Shown one piece after another: positions 31,530 to 38,357 of a DNA stretch of 48,256 bases. Below the pieces are notes generated by a model, which made no database searches, had not been told where the DNA came from, and saw only the letters and a list, made by a program, of their open reading frames with translations. The stretch's first letter is position 1. Every line of letters starts with the position of its first letter. This stretch comes from a virus: the IMG/VR virus record IMGVR_UViG_3300027833_000012, positions 1 through 48,256 of that record; one strand, written 5' to 3'. The position numbers were made by a program, and so were the translations under genes.

Positions 31530-31561
31530 CAAATATACATAAAAAAAATAAGACTAACAAA
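31530..31561 (-). promoter_or_regulatory. Promoter of KptA
   Basis: Minus strand: TTTG, 20-bp spacer, TATATTTG. Confidence 0.75.
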
Positions 31562-31583
31562 TAAATGTTAATCTTATTTCTAG

Positions 31584-31655
31584 CCGTCCATCTCAGAATC
31601 GAACTGAGAGCAACCGAGAGACAGTCGGTCATGTTAGCCATTACACCAATGGACG
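31584..31655 (-). tRNA. tRNA-Asp(GUC)
   Basis: Acceptor CGTCCAT/ATGGACG, anticodon stem ACCGA/TCGGT with loop CTGTCTC (GUC), T loop TTCGATT, G73 as expected for Asp. Confidence 0.88.
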
Positions 31656-31661
31656 GAATAG

Positions 31662-31731
31662 GAATATTGTAGGATTCGAACCTACGACTGCGGCTCTTTG
31701 GCCACCGTGCTAACCTCTACACTAAATATTC
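31662..31731 (-). tRNA. tRNA-like gene with 6-nt anticodon loop
   Basis: Acceptor GAATATT/AATATTC, D stem GTGT/GCAC and T arm GTAGG-TTCGAAT-CCTAC are perfect. The anticodon arm is GTGGC-CAAAGA-GCCGC: a 6-nt loop with no U33 and no readable anticodon. Confidence 0.65.
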
Positions 31732-31829
31732 TAACTATCTACAAATGACTGCCATCATCCTTCAATAGAACAGCCTTGATACTTCATTTCAGTTGGCAGA
31801 CTTACTCAAATTTATCTCACTGTTTTTGT
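31732..31829. other. tRNA spacer, no gene seen
   Basis: About 98 bases between tRNA genes with no ORF or clear hairpin. Confidence 0.5.
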
Positions 31830-31901
31830 GGAGCTACTCGGAATCGAACCGAGGACTGGGATTTGCAAAACCCCTATTTTAGCCAATTAAACTATAACCC
31901 C
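31829..31901 (-). tRNA. tRNA-Ala(UGC)
   Basis: Acceptor GGGGTTA/TAGCTCC with the Ala identity pair G3-U70, anticodon stem GGGGT/ATCCC with loop TTTGCAA (UGC), T loop TTCGATT, A73. Confidence 0.9.
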
Positions 31902-32043
31902 ATTTTTGTTAGATTTCGTACCGTTATCACACTTCAGTACAAGTCGCTATCAATTTATCTAACACACTTCCAATGCTACCTATCTAGGTTATTTAAACAC
32001 CTTTGCGTCCCTAGCGGTATTGTGTGACACCGTTTCTTTATTG

Positions 32044-32116
32044 TATTCCAGAAGGGAATCGAACCCTCATTTTGCGATAGAAAGTCGCACGTCCTAAGCC
32101 ATTAGACGACTGGAAC
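32044..32116 (-). tRNA. tRNA-Glu(UUC)
   Basis: Acceptor GTTCCAG/CTGGAAT, anticodon stem TGCGA/TCGCA with loop CTTTCTA (UUC), T loop TTCGATT. Confidence 0.88.
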
Positions 32117-32209
32117 ATTTGTAATTCTTCCTTTACTTATATTAACACTCCGATTGAACTTAATCTATCCCAGGCGTTACTTCCTGGCTCGTCTGGTATT
32201 AATATCTAG

Positions 32210-32283
32210 CGGATGTCACGGGGGTCGAACCCGCAATCTTCTGAGTGACAGTCAGATATGTTACCAATCAACACCTCACATCC
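32210..32283 (-). tRNA. tRNA-Asp(GUC), second copy
   Basis: Acceptor GGATGTG/GACATCC (one mismatch at 7-66), anticodon stem TCTGA/TCAGA with loop CTGTCAC (GUC), T loop TTCGACC, G73. Confidence 0.83.
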
Positions 32284-32354
32284 GTTTTATAGTCTTTCCT
32301 AACAGTCATACTCAATACATTGGCTGGTTGTAAATCAGCTATACAATGCGTTTG

Positions 32355-32428
32355 TAACCCTAGTGGGAGTCGAACCCACGACCTTATCCTTGAAAGGGAT
32401 ACGACTTTTCCTATTCGTCCATAGGGTC
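32355..32428 (-). tRNA. tRNA-Glu(UUC), second copy
   Basis: Acceptor GACCCTA/TAGGGTT, anticodon stem TATCC/GGATA with loop CTTTCAA (UUC), T loop TTCGACT. Confidence 0.86.
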
Positions 32429-32553
32429 ATATAATAATAGGTGGAAAGAGTTTTATTTTGCTCTTATTACATGCACGACTTTGTGCAAAACTCACAAATA
32501 CCGATGAATTTAATCATTATCACTTAAAGCGTTTCGATATCTATTATTTATTG

Positions 32554-32629
32554 CCGTCCTAGAGGGGTTCGAACCCTCGTTTTTGAGCAGAGACAGTGCA
32601 AATCCCCTTCCAATGGGGCTCATAAGACG
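32554..32629 (-). tRNA. tRNA-Asp(GUC)-like, weak anticodon arm
   Basis: Acceptor CGTCTTA/TAGGACG, T arm GAGGG-TTCGAAC-CCCTC, G73. The D arm has an unusual CCCC/GGGG stem and the anticodon stem only three pairs (GCA/TGC) around CTGTCTC. Confidence 0.6.
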
Positions 32630-32633
32630 TTAG

Positions 32634-32706
32634 TGAGGGCAACTGGTATCGAACCAGTATCTTTCGGGCTTCAACCGAACGCATAGACCATCTTTGCTAT
32701 ACCCCC
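32634..32706 (-). tRNA. tRNA-Phe(GAA)
   Basis: Acceptor GGGGGTA/TGCCCTC, anticodon stem TTCGG/CCGAA with loop TTGAAGC (GAA), T arm ACTGG-TTCGATA-CCAGT, A73. First tRNA after the array promoter. Confidence 0.88.
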
Positions 32707-32719
32707 TTGTTTGTTATGT

Positions 32720-32751
32720 CAAAGATACAAAAAATAAATTTAACTACCAAA
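32720..32751 (-). promoter_or_regulatory. Promoter of the second tRNA array
   Basis: Minus strand: TTTG, 20-bp spacer, TATCTTTG, 14 bases before the first tRNA. Confidence 0.78.
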
Positions 32752-32763
32752 CTTTTTTTTTAA

Positions 32764-33081
32764 TTAATAACCATTTTCTTTTTTCCATTGGTCATGCATA
32801 AAAACCACTTTACCATATGCTGAACCTTTACCTTCAGTAATGTTTATGAAACCATTTTCTTCAGTTATTACTGATTCTTCTGGTCTAACTGAACCTCTAT
32901 ACTTCTTCCCATAACTACCAGTTAGTTCTTTTGTGGCTGGGTCAATATCACCCCAAGTACTATGACCATTACCTATCCATTCTATATAGTATTTCTTTCC
33001 AGTTTCTGGGAAATACATTATTTCTCTTCCAGTTTCATCTCTATTAACTAAGAAATCTTTAATCACATTTTTCATAACCAT
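32764..33081 (-). CDS. Hypothetical protein
   Basis: 105 aa (MVMKNVIKDFL start; the second Met at 33075 is an equal candidate). Beta-rich with many Gly and aromatic residues (YYIEWIGNGHSTWGDID). Not recognised. Follows the terminator at 33091. Confidence 0.6.
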   Translation of the reverse strand: MVMKNVIKDFLVNRDETGREIMYFPETGKKYYIEWIGNGHSTWGDIDPATKELTGSYGKKYRGSVRPEESVITEENGFINITEGKGSAYGKVVFMHDQWKKENGY

Positions 33082-33090
33082 TTAAATTTA

Positions 33091-33125
33091 AAGCAAAAAA
33101 AAACTCGAATCTTTCGAATCGAGCT
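33091..33125 (-). terminator. Rho-independent terminator
   Basis: Minus strand: CTCGATTC-GAAA-GATTCGAG (one mismatch) followed by nine T. Confidence 0.8.
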
Positions 33126-33149
33126 TGTTATTTAGTTTAGTTGTTACAC

Positions 33150-33242
33150 TTAACTTTTGACACTACTCGACCTCCCCAGGCTAAAATCAGCCTCGGCATT
33201 TGCTTCAAACGCAAAATCAAATATGTAGTTAAATGTATTCAT
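33150..33242 (-). CDS. Possible 30-aa protein in its own transcript
   Basis: ATG at 33242, TAA at 33150; MNTFNYIFDFAFEANAEADF start. Set between a promoter (33303-33334) and a terminator. The middle contains a hairpin AGGCT-GATTTT-AGCCT and is G-rich, so the unit may act as an RNA instead of, or besides, coding. Confidence 0.45.
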   Translation of the reverse strand: MNTFNYIFDFAFEANAEADFSLGRSSSVKS

Positions 33243-33302
33243 CTTTTTTATTTTTATAATTTTAATCAGAAGTATCTTTTACCTCTTTATTTTAAATATA
33301 CA

Positions 33303-33334
33303 CAAATATACTAAAAGTTTATTTATTGTGCAAG
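33303..33334 (-). promoter_or_regulatory. Promoter of the 30-aa mini-transcript
   Basis: Minus strand: CTTG, 20-bp spacer, TATATTTG. Confidence 0.75.
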
Positions 33335-33339
33335 TTTTT

Positions 33340-33546
33340 TTATTTATTTATTTCTGCAACGTCAGAAATTTTAACTTTAAATCTAATTCTTTCACCAGAA
33401 TCAGTCTTTTCCATAATTAATATTGTTGGTGATAAATCAACTGTGTCAAAAGTTTTGAACGTATTTAAAATAGTAAAATCACTATCTTTTAATGTCTCAC
33501 TTAATTTCTCAAATATTTCACTATAAATTTTATTATTATCCATCAT
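33340..33546 (-). CDS. Hypothetical protein
   Basis: 68 aa, helix then beta strands (FTILNTFKTFDTVDLSPTILI), not recognised. Own promoter at 33562-33593. Confidence 0.62.
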   Translation of the reverse strand: MMDNNKIYSEIFEKLSETLKDSDFTILNTFKTFDTVDLSPTILIMEKTDSGERIRFKVKISDVAEINK

Positions 33547-33561
33547 TATTTCATTACACTA

Positions 33562-33593
33562 CAAATATACTAACAATTATTCTTAATGTCAAG
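33562..33593 (-). promoter_or_regulatory. Promoter of the 68-aa gene
   Basis: Minus strand: CTTGAC, 20 bases from TTG to the box, TATATTTG. Confidence 0.75.
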
Positions 33594-33609
33594 TATATTT
33601 GTATTTATT

Positions 33610-34215
33610 TTAATTATTTATATAAAATATCTTGAAATACTTCTTAATATCCAAGTATAGTTCAGAATCATTCTTTAATTCTATCTCATCTCCATTATCG
33701 AAGAATGTATCCCATTCTTCAATAGATTTATTTTTACAACCTATATTTAAAGTTCCATTTTCTTTTTTTTCAAATGACCAGTAGGCTATTTTTAAATCTC
33801 CATTTTGAACGAAACCTTTTAGAGATGTAATCAAATTGTTTCTTAAAGCTAAAGTTCCATTTTGCACGAAACCTTTTAAAGATGTGATTCGATTGTTTGC
33901 TAAATTTAGGGTACCATTCTGCACGAAACCATCTAAGGATGTGATTTGGTTTTTACTTAAAGATAAAAAACCATTTTGCACAAAGCCATTTAAGGATGTG
34001 ATTTGATTACCACTTAAAAATAAATATCCATTTTGTACGAATCCATCTAAGGATGTGATTTGGTTGTTTCTTAAATCTAAAATACCATTTTGTACGAACC
34101 CATCTAAGGATGTGATATTTTTATTATCTAAATCTAAAATACCATTTTGATGCATCTTTCCATCAACCATCTTAAATGGTAAATCATTCTCTCTAATATA
34201 GTCACAAATATTCAT
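33610..34215 (-). CDS. Leucine-rich-repeat protein, 6 repeats
   Basis: 201 aa, third paralogue of the family at 13590 and 14550: same N-cap, same C-cap and six 19-residue repeats. It is exactly 57 residues shorter than the nine-repeat copy. About 18 kb from its relatives, with a copied promoter (34245-34276), so it moved as a unit. Confidence 0.88.
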   Translation of the reverse strand: MNICDYIRENDLPFKMVDGKMHQNGILDLDNKNITSLDGFVQNGILDLRNNQITSLDGFVQNGYLFLSGNQITSLNGFVQNGFLSLSKNQITSLDGFVQNGTLNLANNRITSLKGFVQNGTLALRNNLITSLKGFVQNGDLKIAYWSFEKKENGTLNIGCKNKSIEEWDTFFDNGDEIELKNDSELYLDIKKYFKIFYINN

Positions 34216-34244
34216 AATATATTTATTTTAATTATTGTTGATTA

Positions 34245-34276
34245 CAAATATACGAATAATATTTCAAACTACCAAA
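34245..34276 (-). promoter_or_regulatory. Promoter of the third LRR gene
   Basis: Minus strand: TTTG, 20-bp spacer, TATATTTG; sequence matches the promoter at 15359-15390. Confidence 0.75.
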
Positions 34277-34444
34277 CTATTCTGAAATTAATTCTAATAA
34301 CATAGATAATGGAAATAATATTACATTAATTAAAAATATTATAATTAACTTAAATTTATTTATATTATTTTTATAATATAATTTAATTATTGTATCACCC
34401 CATAATATACCTATTATTACATATATTACTATATATTCTAACAT
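34277..34444 (-). CDS. Small two-helix membrane protein (55 aa)
   Basis: ATG at 34444, TAG at 34277; starts MLEYIVIYVIIGILWGD, a hydrophobic helix, a basic-Asn turn (YYKNNINKFK) and a second helix. Very A/T-rich. Own promoter at 34476-34507. Confidence 0.55.
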   Translation of the reverse strand: MLEYIVIYVIIGILWGDTIIKLYYKNNINKFKLIIIFLINVILFPLSMLLELISE

Positions 34445-34475
34445 TATTATATATTATTTTTATATTTCGTTAAGA

Positions 34476-34507
34476 CAAAATTACTGATATTATTTTTAAT
34501 ATGCAAC
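34476..34507 (-). promoter_or_regulatory. Promoter of the 55-aa membrane gene
   Basis: Minus strand: TTG, 20-bp spacer, TAATTTTG (fits TA-N2-TTTG). Confidence 0.6.
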
Positions 34508-34540
34508 ATTTTTTATAATTTATCATAAATATACATATAT

Positions 34541-34572
34541 AAAAAAAGATACCCGTAATGAATATCTTTTAA
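34541..34572 (-). terminator. Terminator of the third tRNA array
   Basis: Minus strand: AAAGATA...TATCTTT stem with a loop containing TTCATTACGGG, then a T tract; just after tRNA-Leu(UAG). Confidence 0.78.
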
Positions 34573-34579
34573 ACTTAGT

Positions 34580-34658
34580 TGGTACCCCTGGTGGGAATCG
34601 AACCCACGAAACAATGGTTTCTAAGACCATTCTGCATTCCAACGTGCAGCACAAGGGC
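34580..34658 (-). tRNA. tRNA-Leu(UAG) with short variable loop
   Basis: Acceptor GCCCTTG/CAGGGGT, D stem CTGC/GCAG, anticodon stem ATGGT/ACCAT with loop CTTAGAA (UAG), T arm GTGGG/CCCAC, A73 and an encoded CCA. Only six bases (TGTTTC) form the variable region, whereas bacterial tRNA-Leu is class II. Confidence 0.88.
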
Positions 34659-34805
34659 TTATTTTATTCTTATTGTAATATAATAAACTTTATCAACAAA
34701 ATCATGTTCCCATCTAACTATGTTAACCCTTTTTTCCCATTCCTTGGTCCTAAATTTAGATTCTGACCAATTCTCTTCTTTTACAGTAAATACATGTGTT
34801 TTCAT
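34659..34805 (-). CDS. Small basic protein (48 aa) inside a tRNA array
   Basis: ATG at 34805, TAA at 34659, ending exactly where the next tRNA begins. Starts MKTHVFTVKEENWSESKF; charged, Trp-containing, ends YYITIRIK. Not recognised. Confidence 0.55.
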   Translation of the reverse strand: MKTHVFTVKEENWSESKFRTKEWEKRVNIVRWEHDFVDKVYYITIRIK

Positions 34806-34825
34806 TTCAAATTATTATATATTAG

Positions 34826-34901
34826 TACCCGAAGTGGGAATCGAACCCACGAAACGACAGAGTTTAAGTCTGTTGTGCATTCCAACGTGCACCATTCGGG
34901 C
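34826..34901 (-). tRNA. tRNA-Leu(UAA), copy 1
   Basis: Acceptor GCCCGAA/TTCGGGT, D stem GTGC/GCAC, anticodon stem ACAGA/TCTGT with loop CTTAAAC (UAA), short variable region CGTTTC, A73. Identical to 35067-35142. Confidence 0.88.
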
Positions 34902-34906
34902 AATTG

Positions 34907-34977
34907 TAGCTTCAGATGGAATCGAACCATCGCCCCTTGCATGTAAAACAAGTACGCTCCCATTACGCCATGAAGCC
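34907..34977 (-). tRNA. tRNA-Val(UAC)
   Basis: Acceptor GGCTTCA/TGAAGCT, anticodon stem CTTGT/GCAAG with loop TTTACAT (UAC), T arm GATGG/CCATC. Confidence 0.86.
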
Positions 34978-34983
34978 AATTAG

Positions 34984-35057
34984 TACCCCTACCTGGAATC
35001 GAACCAGGGACTTATTGCTTGTAAAACAATCGCTCTGAACCACTGAGCTATAGAGGT
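34984..35057 (-). tRNA. tRNA-Val(UAC), second copy
   Basis: Acceptor ACCTCTA/TAGGGGT, D stem GCTC/GAGC, anticodon stem ATTGT/GCAAT with loop TTTACAA (UAC), T arm CCTGG/CCAGG. Confidence 0.87.
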
Positions 35058-35066
35058 TTATATTAG

Positions 35067-35142
35067 TACCCGAAGTGGGAATCGAACCCACGAAACGACA
35101 GAGTTTAAGTCTGTTGTGCATTCCAACGTGCACCATTCGGGC
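35067..35142 (-). tRNA. tRNA-Leu(UAA), copy 2
   Basis: Exact copy of 34826-34901, including the few flanking bases, which marks a recent duplication of about 80 bp. Confidence 0.88.
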
Positions 35143-35148
35143 AATTAA

Positions 35149-35409
35149 TTAAATGGTTTCCCACCTAATCATATCATCTGAGTTATCACCATCAAGAGCT
35201 TTTATCGCCTTTCTAATGTATCTCATAAAGATAGATGCTTTATCTTCTAATTCAAAGGTAGCATTACCTACTTCATTGTTATCTGTAACGTCAATAGGGA
35301 AGGTGTAAAGCGTCTTATCTACTAATACGGTATAATATAACCTACCATTCTTACAATAAGCTAATTTAGCTTTATTTCCCTTTACAATTTCAATCATTTT
35401 ATGTTTCAT
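35149..35409 (-). CDS. Hypothetical protein
   Basis: 86 aa, beta-rich N-terminal half (AKLAYCKNGRLYYTVLVD), helical C-terminal half. Not recognised. Lies inside the third tRNA array. Confidence 0.62.
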   Translation of the reverse strand: MKHKMIEIVKGNKAKLAYCKNGRLYYTVLVDKTLYTFPIDVTDNNEVGNATFELEDKASIFMRYIRKAIKALDGDNSDDMIRWETI

Positions 35410-35428
35410 AACTTATAATTTATATTAG

Positions 35429-35501
35429 AGTCCCTAATCAGATTCGAACTGATACCTTACGGGTTGCAACCGCACGCCTTTGCCATTTTGACTATAGGGA
35501 C
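35429..35501 (-). tRNA. tRNA-Cys(GCA)
   Basis: Acceptor GTCCCTA/TAGGGAC, anticodon stem TGCGG/CCGTA with loop TTGCAAC (GCA), T arm ATCAG/CTGAT and U73, the Cys identity base. Confidence 0.88.
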
Positions 35502-35503
35502 AA

Positions 35504-35533
35504 AAAAAAGTCCGATACTTTTATGTATCGGAC
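35504..35533 (-). terminator. Rho-independent terminator
   Basis: Minus strand: GTCCGATAC-ATAAAA-GTATCGGAC (9 bp) followed by seven T. Confidence 0.88.
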
Positions 35534-35564
35534 TTACTATATTATTTAAATGAAATCAACTCAC

Positions 35565-35648
35565 TCAATTAACAGCATAACCCGATAGGTCTACTAAGAC
35601 TAGTAAACATAAACAAAGGACTGATAATATGTTGTTAATTATATTCAT
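35565..35648 (-). CDS. Tiny membrane peptide (27 aa) in its own transcript
   Basis: ATG at 35648, TGA at 35565; starts MNIINNILSVLCLCLLVLVD and ends LSGYAVN. One hydrophobic helix with two Cys, like phage membrane micro-proteins or toxin peptides. It has an A/T leader, a strong promoter (35699-35730) and a terminator of its own. Confidence 0.6.
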   Translation of the reverse strand: MNIINNILSVLCLCLLVLVDLSGYAVN

Positions 35649-35698
35649 TTTTAATTTAAATTTTGTGGCACTTTTTGTACCGTTATTAATATATATGA

Positions 35699-35730
35699 CA
35701 AAGATACTAAAAGTTATTCAATTTGTCAAG
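35699..35730 (-). promoter_or_regulatory. Strong promoter of the 27-aa mini-transcript
   Basis: Minus strand: TTGAC, 20 bases from TTG to the box, TATCTTTG; near copy of 21112-21143. Confidence 0.78.
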
Positions 35731-35747
35731 TTTTTTTTTAATTTATT

Positions 35748-37340
35748 TTATAAATCTTCAGTATACCCGTTATAATCTTGTCTTTTAAAATCTGATTCTG
35801 GAAATACCATGTTTTTAATTTTAGTTAAAATGTTAGCAGTCTTCTTATCCATATTTAAATTTAATCTAACTTCTTCACTTTCATTATGGAGACCTCTAGT
35901 CAATAATTTAATCACTTGGTAAAGCTCATCATCTTTAAAATTAGATGAGTTATTAGCGTTACCTTTAGATATGTGTAGTTTATTAAAAATCTTAGCGTTA
36001 TTAGGGTTTTCCAATGCATCTTTAAGACTTTGTTTATCAATACTGTAATCGTTAGTTTTAATACCCATTTTCCTATAAGTGTCAACATATAAAGAATGAC
36101 TAAACTTTAAATTACCTTCAAAATCATTTTTAACCTTTTTTAATAATTGTTCTGAAATTACATTTGTGTCAAATATGATATTTAATTCGTTATTATAATA
36201 TTTAAAATTACTTATTGTCATATCCATACCGCTTAATGTTAAAGTTTTACCTTTAAACATACGTAAAGCGTCATCCATTAGGTTCACACCTCTACTTTCC
36301 CTATCTTTTTGCATTTTATCAGCAGCTCTTCTATATCTCTGAATTAATTCAGTGGCTATTTTTTTAACTTCTTGAGGTGTTGGTTCTGGAGGTAATTCCT
36401 CTATTATCTCTTGTTCAATCTGTTCTGGTTCAATCTGTTCTTGTTCTGGAGAATCTTTTAATTTATCCGCTATCTTCTGTGCGAATTTACCGATTAAATC
36501 CTTAATACCTTCATTAAGTACTACCTTATTTTCGCTAGTAAGAGTATTCTCATATACTCTTTCTCTCTCACCTTCTGGTTTTTTTGAATTTTTAATAGCC
36601 CATTGTAACCTATCTCTAAAACCTTTATCAATTATTACACTATCATCATTAATCTCTGGGTCAATAGTATTAAATAATTTATCTAAAAATTTCTTATCTT
36701 TTAACCTACCAACAGTTACATATTCATGTTTTTTACCATTATGATGTTGATAGACTTTATGAGTTATTATGTCAACAAATATACTTTCTGTTTTATCATT
36801 ATTTGCATTCTCTCCATCTCTTATTAAAAAATTTAATGTAAATCCAGGATTATTATGTGAGTTACCATAATAGGCGTGCACAAATTTATATGGTATATGT
36901 ATATCCTTTAATACATCCTTTACTGTTGGTAAGAAATAAATTTCAGTTCCTTTAAATTTCCTTAAACCATGATTTATTAATTCATTAGCTTTATCTTCAC
37001 CATAATCACTAATGTCACTAGGTGTATTAAGTGCTATCATTGCAGCTCTGCTATATTTTTGGAAATAATTATTTGCTATTTTTTTAACTTCTTGAGGAGT
37101 TGGTTCTGGAGGTAATTCCTCTATTATCTCTTGTTCAATTTGTTCTGGTTCAATCTGTTCTGCTTCTGGAGAATCTTTTAATTTATCCGCTATCTTCTGT
37201 GCGAATTTACCAATTAAATCCTTAATTCCCTCATTAAGTACCACCTTATTTTCATTAGTAAGACTACCCTTATTTAAGTGTCTTTGTTCAGCTAATAAAT
37301 TAGCCTTAAGCATGTTTAATTTTTTATCTTTTCTTCTCAT
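35748..37340 (-). CDS. Repeat-containing protein with duplicated linker module
   Basis: 530 aa. A module of about 63 residues occurs twice, near residue 26 and near residue 265: NEGIKDLIGKFAQKIADKLK followed by a Glu/Pro-rich linker (IEQEIIEELPPEPTPQEV) and KKIA. Each module leads into a different domain of about 170-200 residues, both unrecognised. The module looks like a targeting helix plus flexible linker. The DNA copies are 188 bp each. Possibly a virion or injected protein; function unknown. Confidence 0.65.
   Translation of the reverse strand: MRRKDKKLNMLKANLLAEQRHLNKGSLTNENKVVLNEGIKDLIGKFAQKIADKLKDSPEAEQIEPEQIEQEIIEELPPEPTPQEVKKIANNYFQKYSRAAMIALNTPSDISDYGEDKANELINHGLRKFKGTEIYFLPTVKDVLKDIHIPYKFVHAYYGNSHNNPGFTLNFLIRDGENANNDKTESIFVDIITHKVYQHHNGKKHEYVTVGRLKDKKFLDKLFNTIDPEINDDSVIIDKGFRDRLQWAIKNSKKPEGERERVYENTLTSENKVVLNEGIKDLIGKFAQKIADKLKDSPEQEQIEPEQIEQEIIEELPPEPTPQEVKKIATELIQRYRRAADKMQKDRESRGVNLMDDALRMFKGKTLTLSGMDMTISNFKYYNNELNIIFDTNVISEQLLKKVKNDFEGNLKFSHSLYVDTYRKMGIKTNDYSIDKQSLKDALENPNNAKIFNKLHISKGNANNSSNFKDDELYQVIKLLTRGLHNESEEVRLNLNMDKKTANILTKIKNMVFPESDFKRQDYNGYTEDL
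36355..36542. repeat. Direct repeat, copy A (188 bp)
   Basis: Encodes the second linker module of the 530-aa protein; about 95% identical to copy B and the same length. Confidence 0.85.
37075..37262. repeat. Direct repeat, copy B (188 bp)
   Basis: Encodes the first linker module of the 530-aa protein; starts with the same GCTATTTTTTTAACTTCTTG as copy A. Confidence 0.85.
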
Positions 37341-37348
37341 ATTTATTT

Positions 37349-38356
37349 TTATTTATATGGGTATTTACCCATCCATTTATTAACTACCTCTGGATTAAAT
37401 TTTTTAATGTTATGTACATATTTAAAGTCAAAATCATAATACCTAATATCTTCTTTATTTAAGTCTGACATAACCTTAACTTCGGGACCGTTGAAATCTA
37501 TCCTTAAATCACCATTTAAGTTGTCTAACTCGATTAAGTTGTACTTATTTTTTAAGTAATCACTAACACCAGACATCATAAGGTTAACATAGTTAAATAA
37601 ACCTTTAAGTCTATGTTGTAAGTTACCTAAAGCATTAAATATAAAATCAACGTCGTTGAAGTCAATTTCTTCTTCATCATAATATTCTAATAATTCATTC
37701 TTATCTAATTTCATAACATTATCCTTAACCAACTTGATTAATTCATTAGATAAGGTTTCAAAGTAAAATTCAGATATATAATATGACGTTTCATTAGGGT
37801 CTACATTTAACTTCCCATCAATCATTTCATCATATAAGTAAAAGTCAATTATACTACTAATATCTTCATCGAATAAATTTGTTAGTTCACTATAACCCTT
37901 ATTAGTTTTAATGTTGAATGTTTTATTTAAACCATCACTTTCATCTTCAGAATCAGACTTACTTATTATTAATACTGGTGATTTTTCAGCACCTAACTTA
38001 TTAGCTGCAAACATTCTGTGTCTACCTTCTTGAGTTTTATCTATATAATTTAAATAGCCCATATTATAAGTAACACCATTTTGCATGTTATTCATAATCT
38101 TTTTTACGTTTGGTGGATAAAGGATGTTTAGTTGTTCATCATATGAAGTTCCTTGCATTTTTGCTACTTCATTTAAGTATTCCTTAGATGTCATATATTT
38201 AACCTCAGCTTTATAATCACTATACTTTCCTGGTAATTTATCATAATTACCTAACATTAATTCTTTATAATCGGGAATATCAATATCAGCCTTTATAAAT
38301 TTATTACTTTGTTCTAATAAATTTTCCCTTAATTTTATTTTAATGAATCCTTTCAT
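37349..38356 (-). CDS. Protein with ParB-like nuclease-domain motif
   Basis: 335 aa. It opens with a basic helix (MKGFIKIKLRENLLEQ). Residues about 108-136 contain the ParB/sulfiredoxin-fold signature: TQEGRHRMFAANKLG followed by a strand PVLIIS, as in ParB N-domains that bind CTP or act as nucleases. The rest is acidic and unrecognised. Two bases separate it from the ART-like gene and 8 from the 530-aa gene, so the three are co-expressed. Confidence 0.7.
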   Translation of the reverse strand: MKGFIKIKLRENLLEQSNKFIKADIDIPDYKELMLGNYDKLPGKYSDYKAEVKYMTSKEYLNEVAKMQGTSYDEQLNILYPPNVKKIMNNMQNGVTYNMGYLNYIDKTQEGRHRMFAANKLGAEKSPVLIISKSDSEDESDGLNKTFNIKTNKGYSELTNLFDEDISSIIDFYLYDEMIDGKLNVDPNETSYYISEFYFETLSNELIKLVKDNVMKLDKNELLEYYDEEEIDFNDVDFIFNALGNLQHRLKGLFNYVNLMMSGVSDYLKNKYNLIELDNLNGDLRIDFNGPEVKVMSDLNKEDIRYYDFDFKYVHNIKKFNPEVVNKWMGKYPYK

Positions 38357-38357
38357 A

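Noticed and set aside
31505-31540. Earlier start for KptA at 31540
   Set aside because: The ATG lies within the -7 box of the promoter, upstream of the expected transcription start.
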